Shown: positions 1 through 7,183 of the stretch, piece after piece
Layout of the letters: every line of letters begins with the position of its first letter
Numbering within the stretch: position 1 is the first letter of the stretch
Source: Acidimicrobiia bacterium
GTDB lineage: Bacteria > Actinomycetota > Acidimicrobiia > Acidimicrobiales > Ilumatobacteraceae
Assembly (NCBI GenBank): GCA_009926705.1
Contig: RFOJ01000009.1
Coordinates: 1-14,219, forward strand
Reading direction: 5' to 3'
Length of the DNA: 14,219 bases
Translations under genes and position numbers: made by a program
Notes under the pieces: generated by a model
Database searches by the model: none
The model's input: the letters and a program-made list of their open reading frames with translations, nothing else
What the model was told of the DNA's origin: nothing

Positions 1-728
1 ATGTCTTTGGGTACGTGAAACGTTCGCTCGACCGCATAGTGCGTGCGCGAGGGCTTACCGTCAACTACCACCGCCATGCGAGTCGGGTCGCGCTGGTCGC
101 GGCCGATCGGCGCGTCGATGACTCCGTTCAACGAAGCCGGCACACCCCACACAATCGCTGAGTACACACGCGTGACGCTGCGGTTGGTCAACTGTTCGAC
201 GAGCGATTCGTAAGCAGTCTGGTTGCGCGCGACTGCGATGAGCCCGGTCGTTCCGGCATCGAGTCGGTGCACGATGCCTGGTCGCATCGGGTCGCCAACG
301 CCGGCAATTTCTGGATATCGCGCCAGCAGATAGTTGACCATCGTGCCGCCTTTATTGCCCGCGCCGGGGTGCACGACGAGCCCCGCCGACTTGTTCACGA
401 CGATGACATCGTCGTCTTCGTACACGACGTCGAGCTGCAAGTCGGTTTGCGCGGCGGGCAACTCGGGCTCGGCAACCTTGCTGATGTCGACAGTGATCTG
501 CTGGCCAGTTGTTACCTTCTCTTTCCCAGCATCGACGATTACGCCGTCGAGCGTGACCGCACCTGATTCAATGAGCGCCGCGGCAGCGTTACGACTCACG
601 TCGGCAATGAGCGACACCACACGATCGACTCGCATGTCGGCAAGCGACGCCGGAATCGTCTCGGTGACGCGCCGCAACAGCGTTCCGGTGTCGTCATTAA
701 CAGAGTCGCTGGCAGCGTCGTCAGTCAC
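1..728 (-). CDS. rluD: 23S rRNA pseudouridine synthase, RluA/RluD family (3'-truncated by window edge)
   Basis: This enzyme isomerises uridines in 23S rRNA to pseudouridine. 242 residues are visible and the C-terminus lies beyond position 1. Residues about 30-82 match an S4-type RNA-binding domain. The catalytic domain follows with the GIVHRLDAGTTGL motif, whose Asp157 is the family nucleophile, then RVYSAIVWG (about 187-195) and IGRDQRDPTRMAV (208-220), all typical of RluA/RluC/RluD. The lysine usual after HRLD is alanine here, a substitution I believe occurs in actinobacterial members. I chose the GTG at 728 because a strong Shine-Dalgarno (GGGGAGG, 734-740) lies 5 nt upstream and the reading stays open to the edge. 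The start overlaps the end of lspA by 8 nt, which suggests translational coupling. An lspA-rluD pairing is common in bacteria. RluD versus another RluA-family member cannot be settled without the C-terminus. Confidence 0.92.
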   Translation of the reverse strand, partial: MTDDAASDSVNDDTGTLLRRVTETIPASLADMRVDRVVSLIADVSRNAAAALIESGAVTLDGVIVDAGKEKVTTGQQITVDISKVAEPELPAAQTDLQLDVVYEDDDVIVVNKSAGLVVHPGAGNKGGTMVNYLLARYPEIAGVGDPMRPGIVHRLDAGTTGLIAVARNQTAYESLVEQLTNRSVTRVYSAIVWGVPASLNGVIDAPIGRDQRDPTRMAVVVDGKPSRTHYAVERTFHVPKD

Positions 729-1218
729 TCAAGCCTCCCCGCGGCGAAGGCTCGACGGTCTTGCCGGCTCGCAGCGACGCAAACACCATCAAGACCGCGC
801 CGACGGTGATGCACGAGTCGGCGATGTTAAACACCGGAAACCACTGCAGGTCAATGAAGTCGACCACCGCGCCGCGCAACCATGCGTCGTTACGAAACAA
901 CCGGTCGACGAGATTGCCAATCGCACCGCCGACGATCATCCCCGCTGCGAATGCAGCAAGGCCTGTCGCTGAGCGACGAATCCACAGCACGACGGCAATG
1001 ACAATCACGAAAGCGAGCGCGCCGAGGACGGGGCCGGCTCCGGTCGCCTGTGAGAACGCCATGCCCTTGTTGAACGCGAGGTTGAATCGCAACGAACCGA
1101 TGATGTCGATGGTGCGGCCGCCCGACAGGCGGTTGAGTGCCCAGTGCTTGGTGAGTTGATCGACGACGACGATGACGGCGATCAACGACCAGAGACGCCG
1201 CGTCGACGCGGCGGTCAT
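721..1218 (-). CDS. lspA: Lipoprotein signal peptidase (signal peptidase II)
   Basis: LspA is the membrane aspartyl protease that removes the signal peptide from diacylglyceryl-modified prolipoproteins. The 165-residue product has the expected length and about four hydrophobic segments (roughly 9-25, 62-80, 86-104, 128-148). Family motifs are VVVDQLTKHW (17-26), FNLAFNKGMAFS (45-56), GNLVDRL (101-107), VVDFID (118-123) and FNIADS (130-135). Asp120 and Asp134 are the expected catalytic pair; the loop between them is a few residues shorter than in Escherichia coli. The C-terminal tail (about 150-165) is polar. The ATG overlaps the stop of the upstream DksA-like gene as ATGA, and no strong Shine-Dalgarno precedes it, so translation is probably coupled. 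Its own stop lies inside the start of rluD. Confidence 0.95.
   Translation of the reverse strand: MTAASTRRLWSLIAVIVVVDQLTKHWALNRLSGGRTIDIIGSLRFNLAFNKGMAFSQATGAGPVLGALAFVIVIAVVLWIRRSATGLAAFAAGMIVGGAIGNLVDRLFRNDAWLRGAVVDFIDLQWFPVFNIADSCITVGAVLMVFASLRAGKTVEPSPRGGLSD
734..740 (-). promoter_or_regulatory. Shine-Dalgarno of rluD
   Basis: Read on the minus strand this is GGGGAGG, followed by CTTGA and the GTG start at 728. It sits inside the last codons of lspA. It is the best ribosome-binding site in the window and is what decides the non-ATG start of rluD. Confidence 0.75.
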
Positions 1219-2486
1219 CGATTGCCCAGACCGCCGGCGCGCTCAGTGACGAGCTCGGTGGTCCACGGCAACACTTCGAGGCGCTCGCGCGGGATGGGCA
1301 AGCCCGAATACGTCGAGTAGCCGTACTCGCCAATCTGCATGCGCCTCAGCGCCTCGTCGATGGCTTCGACTTCTGACCGCGCCTGCTCGGAGAGAATCAG
1401 ATCGCGCTCGCGCTCGACGACCATCGTGTCGCCCTCGCCGCCCTCTTCACCGAAATCGACATCGCCCATCTCCTGGTTGTTGACGATCTCCATCGCATCC
1501 TGCTCGAGGCGCTTGGCCTGACCCATGAGTTCGGTTCGCTTCTCGATGAGCAACTCGCGCTGCGACCGGAGGAATGCGATGTCGAAATCCTTCGTGGGAG
1601 TGATGCCATCGACGGGTTCAAACTTGATGATTGGCGGCTTGACCGGCTTGGCCATCGCTTTTTCTTGCTGTTCGCGGATTCGCCGCTCGTCTTCTTCGCG
1701 AATGGCGCGGATTCGGGCACGCTCGGCCTCACGGGCTTGACGTTCGGCTTCTTTCGCCTTATTGATCTTGTCGCGCTCGCGCTGCTTCTCGCGGCGTTCT
1801 TCCTCAATCTCCGCACGCTTGCGAGCCTGCTCGCGCTTGCGCTCTTCCATCGCCACCTGGCGCTCGAGTTCGCGTCGCTTCTTTTCGGCGAGACGTTCTT
1901 TCAAGATGCGCTTGCGCTCGGCCAACTTCGCCTTGGCGATGCGCTTACGCTCGCGCTCGGCCTCCAATCGGGCGCGCTTACGCTCGCGCTCGGCGGCGAT
2001 ACGCGCCTGCTTGCGCGCGCGCTCTTCAGCTTGGCGCTGCAACGCCTTCTTGCGGCGTAGCGCCTCGGCTTTCGCGCGAGCGGCACGCCGGGCAGCTTCG
2101 GCCTTCTTCTTCGCGGCCTTGCGACGGGCTTCTTCAGCTTTCTTGCGGGCAGCCTTGCGCTTGGCCTCGAGCGCCTGCTTGGCTGCCCGACGCTTGGCTT
2201 CGGCCTTCAGGCGAGCCTGGCGGCGGCGGGCGTCTTCGAGCTTCTGTCGGGCGGCCTTGCGGCGCTTCTCTTCAAGCAGTTTCTTCGCCTTCTTGCGGCG
2301 CAATTCGTCGGCTTTGCGGCGCTTGGCGGCAGCGATTTGCAACGCCTTTTTCTTCGCCGCGGCCTTCTTCAAGGCTGCTTTCTTGGCGGCGGCCTTCTTT
2401 GCCGCGGCCTTCTTCTTGGCGGCGGCCAGTTTCTTGGCTTGGGCCTTTTTCTTTGCGGCTGCTTTGCGCTTTGCGGCTGCGTTCAT
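1215..2486 (-). CDS. DksA/TraR-like protein with long Lys/Ala/Arg-rich N-terminal arm and no zinc-finger cysteines
   Basis: The 423-residue product has three parts. Residues 1-60 are almost pure lysine and alanine, like the tail of a histone H1-like protein. Residues 60-278 are very charged, alternating Arg/Lys with Glu/Ala, and should form a long single helix or coiled coil. Residues about 300-415 match the DksA/TraR family: a helical hairpin, then GDTMVVERERDLILSEQ (352-368), EALRRMQIGEYGYS (378-391) and GLPIPRERLEVLPWTTE (395-411). In classical DksA the finger reads YGxCxxCG...CxxC; here those four cysteines are Ser391, Ser394 and non-cysteine residues near 410-415, so zinc cannot be bound in the usual way. 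DksA proteins act in the RNA polymerase secondary channel; whether this one does is unknown. The arm suggests nucleic-acid binding (inference). The ATG follows the ileS stop by 7 nt; the stop overlaps lspA as ATGA. Confidence 0.85.
   Translation of the reverse strand: MNAAAKRKAAAKKKAQAKKLAAAKKKAAAKKAAAKKAALKKAAAKKKALQIAAAKRRKADELRRKKAKKLLEEKRRKAARQKLEDARRRQARLKAEAKRRAAKQALEAKRKAARKKAEEARRKAAKKKAEAARRAARAKAEALRRKKALQRQAEERARKQARIAAERERKRARLEAERERKRIAKAKLAERKRILKERLAEKKRRELERQVAMEERKREQARKRAEIEEERREKQRERDKINKAKEAERQAREAERARIRAIREEDERRIREQQEKAMAKPVKPPIIKFEPVDGITPTKDFDIAFLRSQRELLIEKRTELMGQAKRLEQDAMEIVNNQEMGDVDFGEEGGEGDTMVVERERDLILSEQARSEVEAIDEALRRMQIGEYGYSTYSGLPIPRERLEVLPWTTELVTERAGGLGNR
1647..2486 (-). 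repeat. Low-complexity Lys/Ala/Arg-coding tract
   Basis: This stretch encodes residues 1-280 of the DksA-like protein. It is built from irregular repeats of AAG/GCC/GCG/CGC codons, densest between about 2331 and 2486, where units such as AAKK and AAAKKK recur. Both strands stay open through it, which creates long spurious antisense frames. The repeats are imperfect and codon-phased, so this is a coding low-complexity tract and not a minisatellite or CRISPR array. Such tracts can change length by slippage. Confidence 0.8.
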
Positions 2487-2493
2487 GAGCCCG

Positions 2494-5400
2494 TCAGGTT
2501 AGCCGCTCGACTGTCACTCGCACGGGAGCATCATCAAGCGTCGCATTGGTGTCGCCGTTTACGGCACCAAGCACCAACTCGCGTGCCAGTGTTTCTTCTT
2601 GCACCATCGCCGAGTGTTCGCGCACCGCGGCAGCTGCGTCATCGGGCAGACCGAGCGACAGACGGATGCGATCAGAAACATGCAGCCCTGCATCGCGTCG
2701 TGCTTGTTGCACCAGGCGGATCACATCCCGAGCGATGCCTTCTCGCTGCAAGTCGTCAGTCACTGCCAAGTCGAGCACGACGATGCCGTCTCCCCCACGT
2801 AGCGAAGTGCTGCCGCGCTCACCCTCGCCAGTGGCGACGAGACGCAGCGAGAACTCCCCTTCCAAGAGCTCGATACCACCAGCCACTACTCGACCGCCGT
2901 TCATTGACCAATCACCTTGCTTGACGGCACGAATCACCTTCTGCGTCTCGGCTCCGAGGCGCGGCCCGAGCGCAGCGGGCGTCACGTTCAGTTCGCGCTT
3001 GGCGAGTGCGTCCACATCGGTGCGCAGTTGCACGTCGCGCACGTTGACTTCGTCCTTGATGACGTCGACGAAGTCGCGCAAGAGCGCGGCATCGGGGCTG
3101 GCGACGACGAGCGATGCGAGCGGCAGTCGCACACGACGCTGGTGCGCCTTACGCAACGACAATGTGGCGGAGCACACATCGCGAGCCATGTCCATTGATG
3201 CGATGAGTGAGTCGTCTGCAGTGAGCGCCTCGGTGGTGGGCCACTCGGCGAGATGCACACTGCGCTCACCGGTAAGGCCTCGGTAGATCTCTTCGGTCGT
3301 GAGCGGCAACAACGGTGCAGCCACGCGGCACACGACATGCAGCACTGAGTGCAGCGTGTTGATTGCTGCATGGTCGCCGCTCCAGAATCGGTCGCGACTG
3401 CGGCGGATGTACCAGTTGGTGAGCACATCGAGAAAGTCGCGCACTTGCGCGCACGCTTCGAAAAGGTCATTTCGCTCGAACGCGGCCGTGGTCGACAGCA
3501 CCAACGCACGGGTCTTGGCAATCACATAGCGGTCGAGCACGTTGTCGCTCGACGCGTCGAAGGTTCCGCTGACTTTTGCGGCGTTGGCATACAGCGAGAG
3601 GAAGTACCACGAGTTCCACAACGGAAGGATCGTCTGGCGGACGGTGTCGCGGATGCCTGCTTCGTTCACGCTGAAGTCGGCACCGCGCAAGATTGACGAC
3701 GAGAGCAGGTACCAGCGCATGGCGTCGGCCCCGTAGGTGTCGAACACCTTCATCGGGTCGGGATAGTTGCGCAGGCTCTTTGACATCTTCTGCCCGTCGT
3801 CGCCGAGCACGATGCCGTGACTGACGCAGCTCTTGAACGCAGGGCGGTCGAAGAGCGCGGTCGCCAACACGTGAAGCGTGTAGAACCATCCGCGCGTCTG
3901 ACCGATGTACTCGACGATGAAGTCACCCGGATAGTGGCTCTCGAACCACTCGCGGTTCTCGAACGGATAGTGCACCTGGGCGAATGGCATGGATCCGCTC
4001 TCAAACCAGCAGTCGAGCACCTCGGGAACGCGACGCATCATCGACTTGCCGCTGGGATCATCGGGGTTGGGTCGCACGAGGTCGTCGACGAACGGACGGT
4101 GCAGCTCCGTGACCTTCGTGCCGAAGTCACGTTCGATGTCGGCGATGCTGCCGTACACGTCGATGCGCGGAAACTCTGGGTTGTCGCTGCGCCACACCGG
4201 GATAGGCGAACCCCAGAAGCGGTTGCGGCTGATGGTCCAGTCGCGCGCGTTCTCCAGCCACTTGCCGAACGACCCATCGCGAATGTGGTCGGGCACCCAG
4301 GTGATCTGTTGATTGAGCGCGACCATGCGATCTTTGATCGCCGTCACGTTGACAAACCACGAGCTGACTGCTCGATAGATGAGCGGCGTGCCGGTGCGCC
4401 AACAGTGCGGGTACGAGTGGTCGTAGGTTTCGTGGCGCAACACGACGCCTTCTGACTTCAGCCGTTTGATGATGTTGGCGTTGGCCTCAAAAACGTGCTG
4501 GCCCGCGAAGTCGACGACTTCGCTCGTAAAACGGCCGCGCGAGTCAACAGGCACCACGAGCGAGATGCCAGCGTCGGCACACGCGCGCTGGTCGTCTTCG
4601 CCGAAGCCGGGGGCCATGTGCACGACACCGGTGCCGCCTTCAGTGGTGACAAAGTCGCCGGCCAGTACACGGAACGCACCGTTCTCTGCGCGGTCGGCGA
4701 AATACGGAAACAGCGGTGCGTACCGACAACCTACGAGATCGCTCCCGCGCAACGTGCCGACGTGTTGGGCACCTTCGAGTTCGCGTTCGTACGCCTCTCG
4801 ACGCGCTTGCGCCATCACGTAGCGAACACCGTTGAGTTCGTACACGCCATATTCCCGTCGGGAGCGACAGCAAGCGCGAGGTTCGACGGCAAGGTCCACG
4901 GCGTCGTCGTCCACGCGAGCAGGCGTTCACCGGTCTCCAGCAAGAACCCGACGGTGAGTGCAGGGTCTTGCACCATCTTGTAGGTGTCGTCCATGCGCGT
5001 CTCGGAGTTCGACAGTGGGGTCTCGAGCGCCCACGAATACGGCAGCACACGGAAGCCCTCGTAGATGAGGCCTTTGTCCCACAGCGCCTTGAACGCCCAC
5101 ATGACGCTTTCCATGTACGAGAGATCGAGCGTCTTGTAGTCGTTGTCGAAGTCCACCCAGCGCGCCTGTCGCGTGACGTAACGGCGCCACTCGTTGGTGT
5201 ACTGCAGCACCGACGTGCGACAGTGGTCGTTGAACTTGTCGATGCCGAAGTCGGTGATGGCTTGGCGACCAGAGATGCCGAGCTGTCGCTCGGCCTCTGC
5301 TTCGGCCGGCAGGCCGTGGCAGTCCCACCCAAAGCGGCGTTCGACGCGCTTGCCGCTCATCGTGCGGTAGCGCGGCACCGCATCTTTGACGAATCCAGTC

Positions 5401-5648
5401 AGCAGGTGGCCGTAGTGCGGAAGGCCGTTGGCAAACGGCGGGCCGTCGTAAAACACGAACTCGGTGTCGCCGTCGCCGCTCGGCTTGCTCGGCTTACCAT
5501 CGGTGCGACCGCTCGCTGCACTGCCTTGCCGCGGATGCTGTTCAACCGACGCTTCAAACGTGTGGTCACTTGCCCAATACGCAAGCACCTGCTCTTCGAT
5601 CTGTGGCAGGTTCGGCTGCGCAGCGACGTCTGGATACGTGCGCGACAT
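2494..5648 (-). CDS. ileS: Isoleucyl-tRNA synthetase (frame broken by an apparent 1-nt deletion)
   Basis: IleS charges tRNA-Ile with isoleucine in the cytoplasm and edits misactivated valine. With one base restored near 4855 the product is 1051 residues, normal for the long, eukaryote-like IleS type also present in mycobacteria. The HIGH-type motif is HYGH (78-81) in GLPHYGHLLTG; the KMSKS loop is at about 621-625 in DDGQKMSKSLRNYPDP. Between them lie WTTTPWTLPSN and the CP1 editing region; the C-terminal part has the anticodon-binding domain (NWYIRRSRDRFW) and ends at VTVERLT without a zinc finger. A polar insert (about 36-62) precedes the HIGH motif. I chose the ATG at 5648 because MSRTYPDVAAQPNLPQIEE fits the family N-terminus; it follows the yggT stop by 13 nt with no clear Shine-Dalgarno. 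As given, the frame splits after about residue 265, giving two pieces that are clearly one gene. Confidence 0.93.
4854..4856 (-). other. Frameshift site in ileS (short G run, one base missing)
   Basis: Read on the minus strand the sequence around here is GACGGGAATATGGCG. The upstream IleS frame reads D-G-N-M-A-C and soon stops; adding one G to the GGG run gives D-G-E-Y-G-V-Y-E-L-N, which joins smoothly to the downstream IleS frame. A one-base loss in a homopolymer is the classic sequencing or consensus error, and ileS is essential, so an artefact is more likely than a real mutation. Confidence 0.85.
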
Positions 5649-5661
5649 CAGAGCGTGCGGC

Positions 5662-5907
5662 TCAGAGGCCGAGACCCGCGAGGAAACTCTGCACGAACCC
5701 GAGGCCCACCACCACGATGATGGGCGAGATGTCGATGGGGCCGATGCTCGGAATGATTCTCCGCGCAGGTCCAAGCACGGGCTCTGTCACCTGAAACAGC
5801 ACTCGAGCCACCTGTCCGAACGGGCCACTCGGGTTGATCGGGAACCAGCTCAAGATGATGCGTACAAAGATGACCAATGTGTACAGACCGATCAGACCAG
5901 AAATCAT
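5662..5907 (-). CDS. YggT-family small membrane protein
   Basis: The 81-residue product belongs to the YggT/YlmG family. It has two hydrophobic segments (about 1-21 and 58-80) flanking the conserved core VRIILSWFPIN (15-25) and the segment EPVLGPARRIIP (42-53). The biochemical role of the family is not firmly known; in actinobacteria and firmicutes the gene sits beside sepF and ftsZ, and chloroplast YlmG affects nucleoid distribution, so a role in division or membrane organisation is likely. The ATG at 5907 has a good Shine-Dalgarno and lies about 50 nt after the sepF stop, one of the two largest gaps in this gene run. In many actinobacteria divIVA follows this gene; here ileS does. Confidence 0.9.
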   Translation of the reverse strand: MISGLIGLYTLVIFVRIILSWFPINPSGPFGQVARVLFQVTEPVLGPARRIIPSIGPIDISPIIVVVGLGFVQSFLAGLGL

Positions 5908-5912
5908 GGTTG

Positions 5913-5920
5913 CACCTCTC
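5913..5920 (-). promoter_or_regulatory. Shine-Dalgarno of yggT
   Basis: Minus-strand GAGAGGTG, 5 nt before the ATG at 5907, in the 51-nt gap after sepF. It supports independent translation initiation of this small gene. No convincing -10/-35 pair is visible in the same gap. Confidence 0.6.
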
Positions 5921-5958
5921 TTCTATTCAACATGGCGACTCGGTGATGGTGTCGCCGG

Positions 5959-6474
5959 CTAGTCGCGCGGAATTCGCACACCGTTGGGAGTCAAGCGGAA
6001 CACCCCGCGCGAGATGCGCTCGAGCGAACCGTTGAGTGCGAACGTGAGACCCGAAGCAAAGTCGATGATGCGGCGGCCTTCGTCGGGGTCGGTGGCAATC
6101 ATGTTCATGATCACCGGCTGACCGCTCTTGAAACGTTCGCCGATTTCTTTGCAGTGACCGAAGTTGGTCGGCTTCAGCGTGACTGGCTCGACGCTCGCCG
6201 TTTCGAGCGGCTTCACGGTCTTAGCCGGAGGCTGACCGACGGGGCCGCGCACCGTGACACCCGAGTCGTCACGCACTCGACCGCGTCGTGCTGGGGCTGG
6301 TTCTTCCTCGACGACTTCTTCGTAGTCGTCCTCATAGTCGTCGTACTCGTCGTCGATCTCTTGCGCTGGACGTCCGCGAACCGGGCGGCGTGCTCGCACC
6401 GATTGATCGCTGTCGTCATACACCTCGTCGGCACCGAGACCCAGGTAGTCCATTGCCCGACGGAACATCGACAT
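5959..6474 (-). CDS. sepF: Cell division protein SepF
   Basis: SepF tethers FtsZ polymers to the membrane and, in actinobacteria lacking FtsA, is the main Z-ring anchor. The 171-residue product begins with MSMFRRAMDYLGLG, an amphipathic helix that would insert in the membrane. A disordered linker follows with a strongly acidic, tyrosine-containing tract (about 39-58: EIDDEYDDYEDDYEEVVEEE). The SepF core fills about 97-171: VTLKPTNFGHCKEIGERF, QPVIMNMIATDPDEGRRIIDF, GLTFALNGSLERIS, and the ending VFRLTPNGVRI. I preferred the ATG at 6474 because the predicted membrane helix starts there; an in-frame GTG at 6501 (9 residues longer) and an ATG at 6468 are alternatives, and none has a strong Shine-Dalgarno. 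It begins 23 nt after yggS. The binding partner is presumably the C-terminal tail of the FtsZ encoded two genes upstream. Confidence 0.95.
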   Translation of the reverse strand: MSMFRRAMDYLGLGADEVYDDSDQSVRARRPVRGRPAQEIDDEYDDYEDDYEEVVEEEPAPARRGRVRDDSGVTVRGPVGQPPAKTVKPLETASVEPVTLKPTNFGHCKEIGERFKSGQPVIMNMIATDPDEGRRIIDFASGLTFALNGSLERISRGVFRLTPNGVRIPRD

Positions 6475-6497
6475 AGCGCCCAGATTACCTGAGCGAA

Positions 6498-7172
6498 TCA
6501 CGCGGTTGACGGACGCTCACCAAACAGCGCTGTCCCGACGCGCACGAGCGTGGTCCCCTCTTCGAGCGCAATGTCGACGTCACCCGACATACCCATCGAG
6601 CACCCGACAAGACCCAATTGGTCAGCCAGTGCCCGCACGTTGGCAAAGGCGCGACGGGTGGCCGTTGGGTCGCCATTGGTAGGGCCAACAGTCATAAGCC
6701 CAAGCACCTCAAGCCCGCCAGAGCGGGCCCTTTCGACCAGCCGCTGTACGTTGGCCGGCGGGCAGCCACCCTTGTCTGGCTCTCCTGTCGCATTCACTTG
6801 CACGAAGATGCGTGCGCCACTGGCTCGTTTTGCCAACTCGTCGACCACCGACTCGCGATCAACGCTCTGCCAGACGTCGACGACGCCCACGAGCGACCGG
6901 ATCTTGTTCGTCTGCAGTCGCCCGATGAAGTGCACGGGCGGATGGGCAGCACCGGTCGCTGCAATTTTGGCGACGGCTTCCTGGGCGTAGTTCTCCCCAA
7001 TGGCATCGCAGCCCAATCGGTGCGCGACTGATACTGCATCGGCTCCGAACCCCTTTGTCACGGCGCACAACGTGACCGGCCCCCGGCGCGCACCGCGCGC
7101 GAGTTGCTCGCGAAGCTGCGTGAGCCGGCGCGCGACCGCCACTTCGTCGATCGAGCCGACGCTGTCGCTCAA
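6498..7172 (-). CDS. YggS/PROSC-family pyridoxal-phosphate-binding protein (PLP homeostasis)
   Basis: Members bind PLP on a fold-type III barrel and keep vitamin B6 and amino-acid pools balanced; no robust catalytic activity is established. The 224-residue product shows VTLCAVTKGF with the PLP lysine at Lys40, GENYAQEA (59-66), VHFIGRLQTNKIR (80-92), the FVQVNATGEPDKGG strand (122-135), GLMTVGP (158-164) and the phosphate-binding end MSGDVDIALEEGTTLVRVGTALFG. The conserved MSMGMSxD motif appears as CSMGMSGD. The start is uncertain: the TTG at 7172, 11 nt after the ftsZ stop, gives a family-length N-terminus but lacks a Shine-Dalgarno; a GTG ten codons later is possible. The gene follows ftsZ in many Gram-positive dcw clusters, where pgeF often lies between them; pgeF is absent here. 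Confidence 0.93.
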   Translation of the reverse strand: MSDSVGSIDEVAVARRLTQLREQLARGARRGPVTLCAVTKGFGADAVSVAHRLGCDAIGENYAQEAVAKIAATGAAHPPVHFIGRLQTNKIRSLVGVVDVWQSVDRESVVDELAKRASGARIFVQVNATGEPDKGGCPPANVQRLVERARSGGLEVLGLMTVGPTNGDPTATRRAFANVRALADQLGLVGCSMGMSGDVDIALEEGTTLVRVGTALFGERPSTA

Positions 7173-7183
7173 CGCGTTACGGA

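Noticed and set aside
2331..2486. Possible minisatellite or CRISPR-like array
   Set aside because: Units are imperfect, codon-phased and have no spacers; the pattern is explained by Lys/Ala codons.
1762..2502. Long plus-strand frame (246 codons) rich in Ser/Arg/Ala/Phe
   Set aside because: It is the antisense of the Lys/Ala-rich arm; the low-complexity GC-rich codons keep several frames open. It has no family resemblance, while the minus strand gives a DksA-like protein with tight coupling to its neighbours.
5649..5774. Longer ileS start (TTG at 5774)
   Set aside because: The extra 42 residues run through the yggT coding region and resemble no IleS; the family N-terminus begins at the ATG 5648.
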